This document shows positions 43,716 to 56,066 of a DNA stretch of 64,000 nucleotides, piece by piece. Origin of the DNA: Poa pratensis (lineage: Eukaryota > Streptophyta > Magnoliopsida > Poales > Poaceae); contig CAMZMU010000096.1 of assembly GCA_947311845.1 (NCBI GenBank), positions 11,196,507 to 11,260,506 of the forward strand. The letters run 5' to 3'. The translations under genes and the position numbers were made by a program. The notes under the pieces are model-generated. The model worked only from the letters and a program-made list of their open reading frames with translations, was not told the origin of the DNA and made no database searches. The stretch's first letter is position 1. Each line of letters begins with the position of its first letter.

Positions 43716-44930
43716 CACATTAGAGTGTGTTGCTCCGCTAAATAGATTATCTTATAAAATTGAGTGATATATTTGTTTAAATTAACCTGGCCTTCTATAA
43801 CCCCTTATCCCCGATGAAGCCCGACACTAGTTGTTTTCCTTTTCCTACCATTTGCTTTCAGGTGACTATTTTATTAGTTATTATTCCCATCATATTTTTT
43901 CTGAGAAAGAGTGTTTTTATTAAACTCAAATTTTGCATTAGGGCCATACAAATGTGAACTCACACCCGACCTCTACACAACAGGGTGCACATACCACAAA
44001 AAGGAGAAAAGGGGCATAGAAAAAAAAGGTAAAGGAAAAATACATAGGTGCAATAGTGCAAACTTGATGTTGAGGACAATAGAGAGCCGATCTGTAGACT
44101 ATGCCGCCCTCGACATATGGTGAGAACACCCTTCGCGATTTTTCATTTGTAGATATCTAGGAATGATCCGAAGACTAAGCCGCCACCCATTGAGGGTAAA
44201 ATACATTTATCACTATTTGCTCCAAACCGCGAGGATACCTCCGCAAACAGGGTGCGATGTGCTGGTTTTTAAAGAATAAACCACATACGGAGCCAGTTTA
44301 ATTGCACATTAGAAATATCTCTCAGTTTTCTTTTGATATTTGTAACCATTTTGTTTCTTCTTCTTCTTTCATAATATCTCTTTGTTTATTTTTGAATTGG
44401 ATTTTGCTTTCTATGATAGAGTAGGACAACATAATGGACTCTTCTGATTTATCCAGTTTGTTAGTCTCTAGATAGATTTTTATTTGCGTTTTGACACCGA
44501 TCCTATTGTTGTCGAGTATTAGGCATGCGAAACTAGCATTTTTCAAATCTAAAAATTATCGGTAAGCTTAGTCTCTCACCGGTGGTGATCGTCAATTGAT
44601 TATGATATAGTTTGTAAAATTCTACGAGAACGATTTGTTTTCATGGATTCCTGGATCATGTAGGTTTTCATAGAAACACTCGCATACATCATTTGTTTGG
44701 CATTGTGATGAATTATGATGGTCGTCTATCTATATATTTTCCGATCAAGCGGTTTACTTTTACTTCAAATATGTAGATGAAGCTAATGTTGGTACATTTC
44801 CCATTTCAAGCACCCACTGGACTCTTTTCCGAAATATGTGCAGAAATTTGTACTTGCTCTGTCCCAAAATATATGATGTTTTGGTAGACTAGTAAGTACG
44901 GTTAAATCAGTGGATATCACTTTCTTGCTC
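43716..44930. other. Intergenic stretch upstream of GET3
   Basis: No gene is seen. A single Stowaway-like end (TTGCTCTGTCCCAAAATATATGATGTTTTGG) lies at 44854-44884. The GET3 promoter is expected in the last few hundred bases. Confidence 0.4.
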
Positions 44931-45138
44931 TAATATTCCTTTGCACAAAAACGAAAACGTACTGTAGTTCGAAAGCGAAAACGTCCAGAAGGGGAAAAGA
45001 ATTTCCACCTAGACGATTCGTGACATGCACCACCTGTCCCCCACCTCCAAGGCGTCCGTCGTCCGCCTCCCACCTCCCTCTCACCCCTCCAGATCTCTCT
45101 CGCAGCCTCGCCTCCTGCGGGATCGGAGGAGCGCGACG

Positions 45139-48100
45139 ATGTCGACAACGGCGGTGGTGCAGGCCGGCGACGTGCCGGACCCGACGGTGCGGAACCTGCT
45201 GGAGCAGGAGACCCTCAAGTGGGTCTTCGTCGGCGGCAAGGGCGGCGTCGGCAAGACCACCTGCAGCTCCATCGTCTCCATCCTCCTCGCCTCCGTCCGC
45301 CAGTCCGTGCTCGTCATCTCCACCGACCCCGCCCACAACCTCAGCGACGCCTTCCAGCAGCGCTTCACCAAGTTCCCCACCCTCGTCAACGGATTCTCCA
45401 ACCTATACGCCATGGTAACGCTATTGGTTTTCTCCTCCCTCTCTCCTTACGCCCCCGCCGGTTCGCCCGATTCGGCCCAATTCGTTGGTGTTCGCGTGGA
45501 TTGGATGTTATAGACTCCATGCCCGTGGCAGTGATTATAGGTTCACCCAATTCGCGGTGGGAGAATGGGACCATGCCATGTGGAAGAGGAGTGAGTGTGT
45601 CAGTAGAACATCCTTACGTCTATCCCTATTTTCTATGTAGGAAACAACTACTACTAGAGGTGTACCTCTACCAGAGGCCCTCGTGATGGCTGTCAATAAA
45701 ACTGGAAATTTCCAATTCTGGGTTGGTTTGGGTCTTTGTTACTACTTGTGATATGTGGGTGGCTGCGTAGTGATGGGACCTGTATGTTCACGAACCTTCC
45801 GAATGCAGATTCTAATTTCCTTGAATAATACGATGGTGATTTCATCTTATATGTTCCTTCGAAGATGACAGTTGACGATAAGGTTTGTGACTAGTGGGAA
45901 ATAAATATGCTCTTGAGAAAGTTTCTGCTGAGGACCGACTTTCAGTAGCAATTAAGGTGCTGACTTGTAGAAAAAAAATCAATCATCTAGCAATTCTTTT
46001 TTTTATTAAGCCAGGGAAAATAGAAAATAAGATGTTTGAGTCATAGCAAAGAGGGCTTTTATTTAGTGGAACCCTTATTATTGCATCAGTTGTCATAAAT
46101 TTTATGGTCCATGTTATATAGTCCCTCCATCTTAGAAAATTTTCTTTACAAAGTTTTTTTACAAGATATTCAATCATTTACTGTAATACACGGTACAAAA
46201 TAAGTTCTACTCCAGAAATAATTTTCTTGTGCAAACTATTGCTGCCCCTTTTCTACCTGTTCACTCGATTTTTCTCTGTTAATAGCCGCACCTGTCGTTT
46301 TATCGTTGGATTTTCCACTTTCATTTGTCTGACGCTTTCTGTACAATAAAAACTTCACTCTTTTAACTGGAAAAGGTCTTCTGTCTAATCCACTTTACTT
46401 CAATGCTTACTTTTTCAGGAAATTGATCCCAAGGTAGAAAATGATGATTTTGGCAATGAAGGAATGGAAGGATTTATTTCAGAATTGACAAATGCAATTC
46501 CAGGAGTCGATGAAGCTATGAGTTTTGCTGAAATGCTGAAGTAATTATAGCCTCCAGTTTGGTGTTCACTTTCTTCCCTTTGCAAAAGAAGTTTCTTATT
46601 CAGCCCACTTCTCAATTCCAGCAACTGTCGGTGTCTAACTTTTTTTTTCTCTTACTGCAGGTTAGTTCAAACAATGGATTACTCTGTTGTAGTTTTTGAT
46701 ACTGCTCCTACAGGGCATACTTTGCGATTGCTGCAGTTCCCAGCAACACTGGAGAAGGGTCTAGAGAAAATGATGGACTTAAAAAATAGATTTGGTGGTC
46801 TGATAAATCAGGTATTCTTAAACTTATAATTTTTTAACTTACTGGAAAACTATGATCGTTGTCATATCGTCCTCACATGTATGCCCATGGTTGTGTTGTT
46901 ATTCTGCTGATGTTAATCAGCTATCTGGGAACTTAGTAACATATACATGTATGTTCATTCCGTCCTGGCAGTACAAACTTAGAAAAAGAAAAAGGAGTGG
47001 AAGTCTGTTTTCTACTCTTTCTAGCATGTATCAAAATGTTGAGGATATTAATGGCATCGTGAATAAAAGATGGTTACTTAATTGTTTGATAAGTTGAGTC
47101 TTCCAAAGAAAAACAATATTGTGATGACTTCCTGGCCTTGTTCCACTGTTTGTATTGAACCCTTGATATGTACTTTCGCATGTAATACAAACTTGTAATT
47201 GGACTAACTGAGATGAATACACTATATATGACTGTGTCAGGCCAGTCGACTTTTTGGTCTTGGTGATGAGCTAAACGAGGATGCAATGCTTGGGAGGCTT
47301 GAAGGCATGAAGGACGTGATCGAACAAGTGAACAGGCAATTTAAAGATCCAGTAAGACTACCGGCTTTATAGAGAACCAAATATATTTTATCTACTAACA
47401 TGCTAGGATGTTTACTACTCCCTCCGTTCACTAATGTAAGGCATTGGACCTACCAATTTCAATTTTGCCTACATACATACTAAAATGAGTGAATATATGT
47501 TACAAAATAAGTCTAGATACATTTGAATCAAGAAAAAGCTCAAATGCCTTACATTAGTGAACGGAGGGAGTACTTGACTTCAGTGGCCGTTCTATGTTTC
47601 CCCTCAAGTAGGAATTGTAAAAGTGCAGCCAGCTTTTTTTTTTTGTTGCATTTGCTTTTTAGTGCTGGTTTTGCTCTTGAAATTGTAAGCCAGGATTAAT
47701 GTTTCGTGAACTGCTCTTGTTGCAGCTGGCTGTGTGATCCTGGAGCATCCCGTATGCTTTCAAGGATGCACTCACAGCCTCTGCACGTCTTTTCTAACCT
47801 GAATGTACGGTACATATGTCAAAGTTGAGAACACAATAGATAATGAGCCAGTACCATATAGATCTAATAATAATCAGCTATAGCCCATATGAATTATTGT
47901 ATAGGCTTAAATTCACAGTGATATATTGCTACTCCTGCGAGATTATTGAATTTAAATTTATTGGCAGGGTGTAGAACTGTTTCACGGTATGCTCAGAATA
48001 AACGGTCTGTATACTTACTGTAGTGTATAGAGCAATTGTAAGCTGTAACTGTAGCTTTTGGTGTGTTGCAAAACATTATGTATGCAATATATTTTTTACT

Positions 48101-49071
48101 GCTGTAGCTGTGTAAGTCTGTGTTCCTTAAGTGTATTAACTTAGGCGACGAGAGTTCTTCTGGATTATAATTTTTAATGGTGCTGTATTTGTCTCATAAT
48201 TTAGCATTGATTTATATCTCTACACATTTGAAAGCACCTAATGTTAAATATGTTATCCCCTTCTGACTCATGTTTGGTTTTCTTCTCAGGACTTGACAAC
48301 CTTTGTTTGTGTTTGTATTCCTGAATTTCTTTCATTGTATGAAACGGAGAGATTGGTGCAAGAGTTAGCGAAATTCGAGATCGACGCGCACAATATTATA
48401 ATCAATCAAGTTATTTTTGATGAGGAAGGTTAGTACAAAAATTGTGTTATCTCGCAAATCTACTGTATTAAGATTTCTTTAAAATGAAAATATACCAGGT
48501 TGACCCCATTGAGTATCATAAACACACTGAGCAAGCAGAGAATCATGTTCTGATGAACTTTGGCCCAATAGGGATTCTGTAGTGTTACAGAAAGAAGCCT
48601 TTTAAGTACAGGACAAAACAAGGGCTCTGCACATATTGATTAATTCTGAACACCTTTCGATGCATTTGTGCGTTACTCATGTGTCATTACCTTGCAGCTG
48701 TTGAGTCGAAACTGCTAAAAGCGCGGGTAAAGATGCAGCAGAAGTACGTCGATCAGTTCCATATGTTATACGACGACTTCAACATCACCAAGTTACCCTT
48801 GCTTCCAGAGGAGGCAAGAAATCCACCAGATAACATTTTCAAACTTCTATTTCTAATTTGTAGTTGAAGATGATCAGCTTATTCCGTTCTTCAGGTATGT
48901 GGTGTTCAAGCTCTACAAAACTTTTCCAAGCACTTCCTTGCACCATACACGGCCACCCTGAAGAGGGGCAGCGTCGAGGAGCTAGAAGAGAGAGTGTCTA
49001 CACTGAAATCGTCACTGCAGGAAGCGGAGTTGGAACTAGATAGAGTTAGGAAAGGTAAGCAGGTAGCATGA
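45139..49071 (+). CDS. GET3: GET3 tail-anchored protein targeting ATPase
   Basis: Seven exons are joined in frame: 45139-45414, 46419-46540, 46661-46811, 47241-47351, 48290-48428, 48698-48813 and 48895-49071, giving 363 residues. This is normal for plant GET3a. The deviant Walker A is [10 protein letters not shown], switch I is [10 protein letters not shown] and switch II is [15 protein letters not shown]. The [22 protein letters not shown] and [12 protein letters not shown] segments also match the family. The C-terminal [17 protein letters not shown] could form a coiled coil. GET3 is a cytosolic homodimer that shields C-terminal membrane anchors and delivers them to the GET1/2 receptor at the ER. 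The start is the first ATG of the conserved frame. Intron 6 has a GC donor (GAG|GCAAGA). Introns 1 and 4 are long, and intron 4 holds a Stowaway MITE. No break is seen. Confidence 0.93.
47418..47570. mobile_element. Stowaway MITE in GET3 intron 4
   Basis: The ends CTCCCTCCGTTCACTAATGTAAGGCATT and AATGCCTTACATTAGTGAACGGAGGGAG are perfect inverted partners, flanked by TA. The intact ends suggest recent insertion. Confidence 0.93.
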
Positions 49072-49542
49072 GCGGTTTTCACATGTCAAAAAAGGTTCAC
49101 GATACTTCGGAGATGCACCAGTTATAGAGAACCACCAAGTTTTCCATATTTCTGCATCCTCCGGTTGGTTTCCTATGTTTCTTGTTCTCTCAATTGGAAA
49201 GTTTAGATTTGTTATTGTAGCTATTGGAAGAAAAGTGTTCTGTTAGCACGAGATATAGTTGTTTTTTCTTTTCTTCTTTCCTTTCTGTTAGGGAGTCCTG
49301 CTTTAAGAATCTTTGCCACTGAAGGTTCTTCTTAGTTCAGAAATGATTACCTAGAAACCTTTTTGCACTGTTGTATCTGGTTAAGCGTAACTTTGAAAAG
49401 CCAATAAATGATTGCTGAGAGCAGCAAGTTAACTGTAGCACAAATGTGAAAGCAAAACAGTAAACTCTTGTGAAACTACAATGCTCAGGCACTTTTGTGA
49501 CTCAAGTTTTTGGTGACAGCATATGCACTCTCGTTAGGTCGA
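49072..49542 (+). other. GET3 3' UTR and spacer
   Basis: This is the probable 3' UTR of GET3. A version of it follows the partial GET3 copy at 56285-56478. The gene on the other strand ends at 49543. Confidence 0.5.
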
Positions 49543-49808
49543 TCAGACGGCCTGTGACCCAGTCGGGTCACGCTTCAGCACGCCGCCGTGCGTGAGCAGC
49601 GCCCATAGGTGTGTGATGAACTCTCCTCCTCTCGCCAGGGCCTCCAGGTGCGCCCGGGCCTGGGCGTCGTCACACGGGGCAATGTACAGCATCATCTCTG
49701 CCCAAAAATCTGAGAGCACTTTCCACCGCAACCTGTCTTGGATGTCCATCAGCTGACTGGCAAGCCGAGCGCCCTTGACGACGAGGTATGCATCATTGCT
49801 GTTGGGGT

Positions 49809-50709
49809 TCAGGGTGCAGGTGGGACTGCTCGTGGGCCCCCGCTTAATACCCACACAGTCCCACACATGATAAATGGGCGTTCCGCGGTAGCCCACTAAA
49901 CATATGCGGGTGCCCACGAAGCCCACATACGCCCACATATGAATCAAAATCAAAAGTTTGCCCTTGCGCGCCTTCGCCGTGCTCTTTCGCGAGCTGTTGT
50001 GCCGCAGTGTCGCTTCTCGCCGGCGACGGCACGCCATCGTCGTTCTATCGGACGAGCTGCTTTGCTGTTGTGTCGCTTCTCGCTGGCAGCGCCGGCGGTT
50101 TCGCCGTGTGCTCTCGGACGAGCTGCTTTGCTGTTGTGCTGCTTCTCACCGGCAGCGCCGGGCGTTGTCGCCGTGCTCTTGGGCGAGCTGCTCTGCTAGC
50201 TGTTGTACCACTTCTCGTCAACGGGGATGTCGCCGTGCTCTCCCGGCGAGCAGCCGGGCTGCAGGCCACACCACCGCGCCCCACAGGCCCGCACCACTGC
50301 GTCCCGCCTCGTGCACTGATGAGCCACGCACCCCCGCATTCCCACGTGAAAGATACAGAGTAGCTCGCAAACTGCTGGCTGCTGCACACCATGCCGTCAG
50401 CCGACCAGCCCCACACGCGTGCTGCGTGCACGACCTGCTAGCAGGTAGCAGCACATCACGGTTAGCGTACTGCGTACTCACCGCCGGCAGACGCGACCAT
50501 TTTTCGCTTTGCAGCCGAGGGATCAATTAAGGCTCGAGGAGTATTCAGAGCTTCCTTGCTAAGTGGGATTATGTGGGCTAGTTGCGGGCCTGTGGGACAG
50601 CCCACATTTCCCACATATCTCAGCGACTCACCCGTGGGCGCCCACGAAGTAATTTAAGTGGGCCAAATTTGTGGGCCCCGCGGGTAGCCCGCTCCCACTT
50701 GCACCCTGA
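49809..50709. mobile_element. 901-bp non-autonomous hAT transposon
   Basis: The terminal inverted repeat starts TCAGGGTGCA-GTGGGA at both ends, with the 8-bp target duplication GTTGGGGT (49801-49808 and 50710-50717), both typical of hAT. Subterminal regions are dense in GTGGGC/GCCCAC words. No transposase domain is encoded; the GC-rich open frames inside are products of a minisatellite. Confidence 0.92.
49975..50235. repeat. Minisatellite inside the hAT element
   Basis: About four imperfect units of 65-75 bp share GCCGTGCTCT, GAGCTGCTTTGCTGTTGTG and CGCTTCTC-CCGGCAGCGCCGG. Confidence 0.7.
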
Positions 50710-52719
50710 GTTGGGGTGGCTGATGCTCTTAAGTATCTCACACTTCTCCTCCATCGTCTTGGCGCCTTTGAGTGGTGTGAAGTTACGTGCTTCTTCGATG
50801 GATTTATCGAGCAGGGATGCTGAGTCAAAGCTGTGACCAGGCAGGAGGTCTGGCGCGAAAGTGACGAGGTACGCGCAGTACTGCGACAAGCTGGAGGCTG
50901 TGCTGACCATGGAGGCTGTGCTGACCACATGGCTATTTTCGACGGAGAGTGCCGAAATCTGCTTGCTGTTCTTGGGCAGTGCACCGTCAAACTGGTGCTT
51001 GCAAATTGTTGTAGCGATATGCCATACAAGTATTGTATGGGTCACCATCTCGTCACCAGCGCCGCACGCCCATGATAGCTGCGCGTGGACGCCATTGTTT
51101 CGCAGTGACCTTCCCCCGTTCGTCAGGTGCCCCTTGCTCCCGTTGAGGGAATCAATGACTGCTTTCTTCACTTGTGTGGACAACTTGACAGGCTTTCCTT
51201 TCTCGCGCCCCTTCTTGGCCTTGTCAACTAGGCAGAGTGTCACATAGTGAAAACAGCTGCTAAAGTGACGTGTGGCATTGTAACTTTGGAGGAGCGAGTA
51301 CTGCCCAAGCTTGTTCTCCAATGGTCGGAGTCGCTTCAGCCTCAAAAGAAGGCTGATGATTGTGGGGAAACAACCGCCCCTTCGCAGGGCAGGCTTGGTG
51401 ACATAGCTTCCGATCAACGCCACCTTGAACCAACCTGATGCCATGTGAAGGTATAACTGGAATACCTCCAAGAGTGTCACCACGGCCATCAAGAGGAGAG
51501 TGGTCCTGAGAGGCGTGTCTCTACTGTCCTTGTGTTTCTTGAAGAGCTGGTAGGTGAGCCAGGAGCAGAGAATGACCATGGCGGCGGGGACGCAAAGCGC
51601 GAAGTAGCGGATCTTGCGGTAGAGGTAAGGGTACCTTGTGTAGTACAAGTCATACACAAAACCAAGCTCTACCTCGATGACCCTGAATGTTCGCTCATAA
51701 CTCTTTTCCCCTTCGAGCAGTCCTCCGACTCCGAACACAAAGTCATGGGTCTTCGGAAGCTCTGCTTCGGCAAGGTCACAGCCGGCAAACCTTCGGTTAA
51801 GCATCTTGGACAGTGCCATGGAGAGGCACACGTCCTTAAGCCGCGAGCCCCTCTCGGACTCTGAATGCAGCAAGCTCCCAGTGCAACGCCAGATCCGCTC
51901 CACAGTGATGATGCTCGGGTCTTCCATTTCGACAAAATCCCCATTATGCCTTGATGCGTGTGCATCAACCGATGTCAAGGTCGGGATATCTTCCTTTATT
52001 TCCAAACACCTTGATGCATGCTTGTGCCGCTCGACATAATCTCTTGGTCTATGCTCACCGGTGACAATATACCGGTAGCCTTGCATGGTTTTGAGGTTGA
52101 TGCGCTCACCACCAAAGAGTCGGTGCTCGACCTTCATGTGCTCGGCGATTGCCCTCACGTTCTTGGAGAGCAGGTTGGACTTGCTCGCCATCCTCATGGA
52201 CTTGATCCGCACGCATGACTGGAGGACAATGACAAGCAACATGCCCCCAAGCGCCATTTGGTATTCTGGCACCGCCCCGCGATAGATTACAACAATGTAG
52301 ACCACCAATCCTCCCTGGAAGAGGTGCTTGATGTGGAAGCTCCTCCAGTTTTCGACGTCGTTGAGGTTGCACACCATGAGCTCGTCGGTGCCGCCGAGAA
52401 GCATGAGTAGGCACACCGCCCACACGGGGAACTCGATGAAGTAGTGTTGGGAAGCTCGCATAAGCCCGAGGGTGTAGCCCACCAGCGTGTAGGCTCCCAA
52501 CACAACGACGGGGAGGAGCTTGTGGATTGATGCCCGACGTAGGGAGCCCAACACATGTAGGAGGAACAGGGCGAGCACACTGAGGACGACGAGAGCTGTT
52601 ATGGGCAGCAACTCATCGCCATACTCTATTGTACCTAAAGGGGCTGGAGGGCGAGCCAACATTTGGGTGTATGATTCGGTTGAGCGGATGGGGGTTAAAT
52701 CCAAGTCGGTGGCATCCAT

Positions 52720-54671
52720 GGTTTCTTCAAGCTAGCTCTATGATCTTCTATTTTTTTGCAACGAACTAGCTCTATGATCCTAGCAGGCTACGCCTTCTTG
52801 CTACCTATCCCGGAAAGTGTTGCCTTCCAAGTTTTTCTCCTTGCTGCTTTCTTATAGCCTGCAAAGACGAAGCTGATTTTTTTTTTCTGGGTCAAGCGAA
52901 AACGAAACTGCTTATTTTTTGTGGAAAGAAAAACGAAGCTGCTGTGCACTAGCTCGATTATCGGGATAGGCCAACTAGCCGAGTGGCCCAGTGGTATCGC
53001 TAAAATAGAGTGCTCAAGTGGCTGTACGGCTGGATTATCAATTACTAGTAACACGTGCTTGTGGATTTTGAACGGTTTATCTAATCCACTTTTGGACGTC
53101 CCGCCCTTGTAGTTTCGTGGCGAGGTCGTAGAAAGATGCCTCCATGGCCAATAACGAGCCTCTGAATGCTTTGCAACATAAATTAAGAGTCTTGGCCGGC
53201 AGACCGCCGGAGACCCATGCTCCAGCCCCAGATGCTTGGTTTCTGGTTTGAGTGAAACCGTTTATGGACACCTCTAGACTTAGTCAATTACACGCTTGAC
53301 TTGGTCAAATTAAGGCGCTCACAATGGATTAACTTGGATGGTGTCATGGTGGACGTTCCTAACATGGCGGTCTTCTGGCTCGCGTGCCCGTAAGAGGCAC
53401 ACACAAATGCAAAATGTATGCGTGCGTGCTTGAATTGGATATATGTCATAGAAACAGTCCACACTTTACTCTCCTTCGTTTGACATTCCATAGGAGAGAT
53501 GTCCACGCCCAAAGTGAGGAGCTAATGAAACATCCTTTACTGCTATAAACATGTTTTTTATTGAGATTATAAACATGGGTCTTAGTACTATTTTCCCATT
53601 GAGGGAAGTTTTCTCAGGTCTCGAGCGATTTCAATAAAGGACAACTTAAATTTAGTGAAAATTCTATGTTGCGCCTATCAAGCTACCTCTTGTTATATCT
53701 CTCATGAACAATTTGAATAACAACGAATTTAGATGGTTTAATTCAACTTTCTCTGGTACAGCTATACAAATGACCTCACAATCTTCTTAAACATGCATTC
53801 CCTCGGTTTCTTGATGCAATGTGCACAAGCTTTTTGAGAATTAAGATTGACCACGAATTTAACAAATGATATGTGTGTGCTATGTGTCAAAAAATGTTAC
53901 CATTGAATTTGTATTTGAAAGAAGATTCTAAGGATATATTTTTGAAGTCACGTAACATATATATTATTGGTCTAATCAACGGTCGAAGTTAAATCTCATA
54001 AAGTGTGCAAGCGTGCCCACCTTATGTTGGTTAATAGTATGTTGTTAATGTGTAGGAACTGACATCGTTTAACTAGTACGTAGGAACAATTGTTCGGTTA
54101 AACTGAACCAATCAGTTTAGTTCTCCAGGTTACATCAAAATTCGGTTCTTGGATAGTAACTGGCCAGTTCATTGAAAAAGCTCTAGAGATGAAGGCGTAG
54201 ATGGAGGTGGCAACTGAAGAGGAGAGAGTCGAAGGGAGGAGTCGGGCAGTGGTTGCTCGAGAGGCGTTTTAACGACACAAGATGGTGGCACACAGCTAGA
54301 AGGTGAAGGCATCATGGGGAGAGTGTTAGGTTGGATAAGATGGCGGGGCATGGTAGCGATGTGGTGGCGTCGTGGTAGTCTATGGAAATTTTTGTTGGGT
54401 TACCTAGGGGAGGCTGAAATATGGATACAAGGTGACTGTTTTTTTACGGGAATGATCTTTTGGTCTGGGATGGGCTAAAGAGTAGGTCTTCTCACATGTT
54501 CGATTTCATCGGCCATTTCAGATACACGAGGGCTAAAACCGAATTGCTAAAACTAAGTTTTGGTTTCATGATTCGCTAACCAAATTAGTACTGAAATTAT
54601 CAGTTTTGGTATAATATGTTCGGTCTCTGTTCTTTCGGTTCGGAACATAATTGAAAGCATCCAATTTTAAA
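52720..54671. other. Intergenic stretch
   Basis: The DUF594 promoter is expected just above 52719. No other gene is supported. The minus frames at 52788-53054 and 53288-53512 have no domain. Confidence 0.4.
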
Positions 54672-54972
54672 GATGTTATCCCCTTCTGACTCATGTTTGG
54701 TTTTCTTCTCGGACTTGACAACCTTTTTTTGTGTGTTTTTATTCCTTAATGTCTTTCATTGTATGAAACGAAAAGATTGGTGCAAGATTTAGCGAAATTC
54801 GAGATTGACATACACAATATTATAATCAATCAAGTTATTTTTGACGAGGAATGTTAGTACAAGAATTTGTGTTATCTCGCAAATCTACCGTGTTAAGATT
54901 TTTTTGCAAATGAAAGTATACCAGGTCGTCATTTGAATATCATAAACACAATGCATAAGCAGAGAATCATGT

Positions 54973-55218
54973 AAGCAATGCAGGAGCTCCCCGCCCTGTG
55001 ACAAGGTTTCGATGGTCTTGGGCCTAGGGACTCTTGTATTTGGCTCGGATGATGTGCCTTAATTAGAAGTAGCGTGTGTATGGTTTTCACCGGTTTTCCT
55101 TAATTAACCTGGTGTTGTTTGGTCTTTGAGTCAGTTTCCTTTATTAACTGGATCAATTCTTCTTCTTATCAATGCAATGCGGGAGCTCCCAGCCCTGTGA
55201 CGAGGTTCCGTAAAAAAA
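54973..55218 (+). mobile_element. LINE 3'-end insertion
   Basis: The 246-bp insert is flanked by a 13-bp duplication CAGAGAATCATGT (54960-54972 and 55219-55231). It ends in a short A run, and intact GET3 intron 5 has only one copy of the flanking word. It carries the GGGAGCTCCC-GCCCTGTGAC-AGGTT 3' UTR motif twice. Confidence 0.88.
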
Positions 55219-55491
55219 CAGAGAATCATGTTTAGATGAACTTTGGCCTAATAGGGATTCTATAGTGTTACAGAAAAAGCCTTTTAAGTACAGGACAAGA
55301 CAAGGACTCTGCATAATGAGACAACCTTTCAATGCACTTGTGCATTACTCATGTATCATTAGTTCATTACTTGTGCATTACTCATGTGTCATCAGTTCCA
55401 TATGTTATATCACGACTTCAACATCACCAAGTTGCCCTTGCTTTCAGTCTTTCAGAGGAGGCAAGAAATCCACCACTTACATTTGGAAACC

Positions 55492-56066
55492 AGGGGCGCT
55501 GCTCAACTGCTGATATCCTGCAAAAGAAAGGGATCGCCTGCAACCGATCTGCTCCCTATGCCATGTTCATCCGGAGTCTGCCCTACATTTGCTTGGGCAT
55601 TGTTCCTTCTTGAGAGAGGTCTGGCAACACACCTTCGCTAGGTATGGCATAACTTCCAGAACCCCTACTGCCTCTGAGCCAAGCCTAGAGCATTGGTGGT
55701 GGGAGATCACTAGCAAAGAGGCGAAGGAGGTGCGCACCAAGATCAGCTCGGTTGTCATCTGCACTTGGTGGCGGCTGTGGAAAGAGAGGAACAGCAGGAT
55801 CTTCAACAAGGTTTCTGTCAACCCCGGGAAAATCTGCGACGTAATCTCCGAAGATCTGAAGGAATGGAGCAATGCGGGGCTGGCTGCTGCCCAGTGGATG
55901 CCGCCGGATTGATCGGCATTCCCGTATACCATATACCGGTTACACCTGTAATTACTTACATAATACACTACTTACTGCTTTCAGATATCATTCTTTGTAA
56001 CACCATTCATTCTCCTCCTTAATTAATAGAAAATGGCGCTGCCTTTTTCGTCAAAAAAAAAAAAAA
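55492..56066 (+). mobile_element. 5'-truncated LINE with zf-RVT tail
   Basis: The insert is flanked by TGGAAACC (55484-55491 and 56067-56074) and ends in A14. The frame to 55912 encodes the end of a plant LINE ORF2: the zf-RVT-like LGHCSFLREVWQ, then TWWRLWKERNSRIF and a stop. It is a typical dead-on-arrival insertion from incomplete reverse transcription. Confidence 0.9.

Larger units (their letters stand above)
49543..52719 (-). pseudogene. DUF4220/DUF594 membrane protein split by a hAT element
   Basis: The frame from 52719 starts MDATDLDLTPIRSTESYTQM. It has several membrane segments (ALVVLSVLALFLLHVL, FPVWAVCLLMLLGG, GGLVVYIVVIY, YFALCVPAAMVILCSWLTY), the DUF4220 body, and the DUF594 motif WHIATTICKH. 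After ISHPNS at about 50710 it enters a hAT transposon and reads about 30 foreign residues to 50620. The true C-terminus lies beyond the element at 49800-49543 (NDAYLVVKGARLASQLMD, DFWAEMMLYIAP, GGEFITHLWALLTHGG). Without the 901-bp element and one 8-bp duplication, the two parts join in frame, about 755 residues in one exon. The family is large in grasses and its function is unknown. Confidence 0.88.

Noticed and set aside
50007..50530. Frames of 118-190 codons in the hAT element
   Set aside because: They derive from a GC-rich minisatellite and contain no transposase motif.
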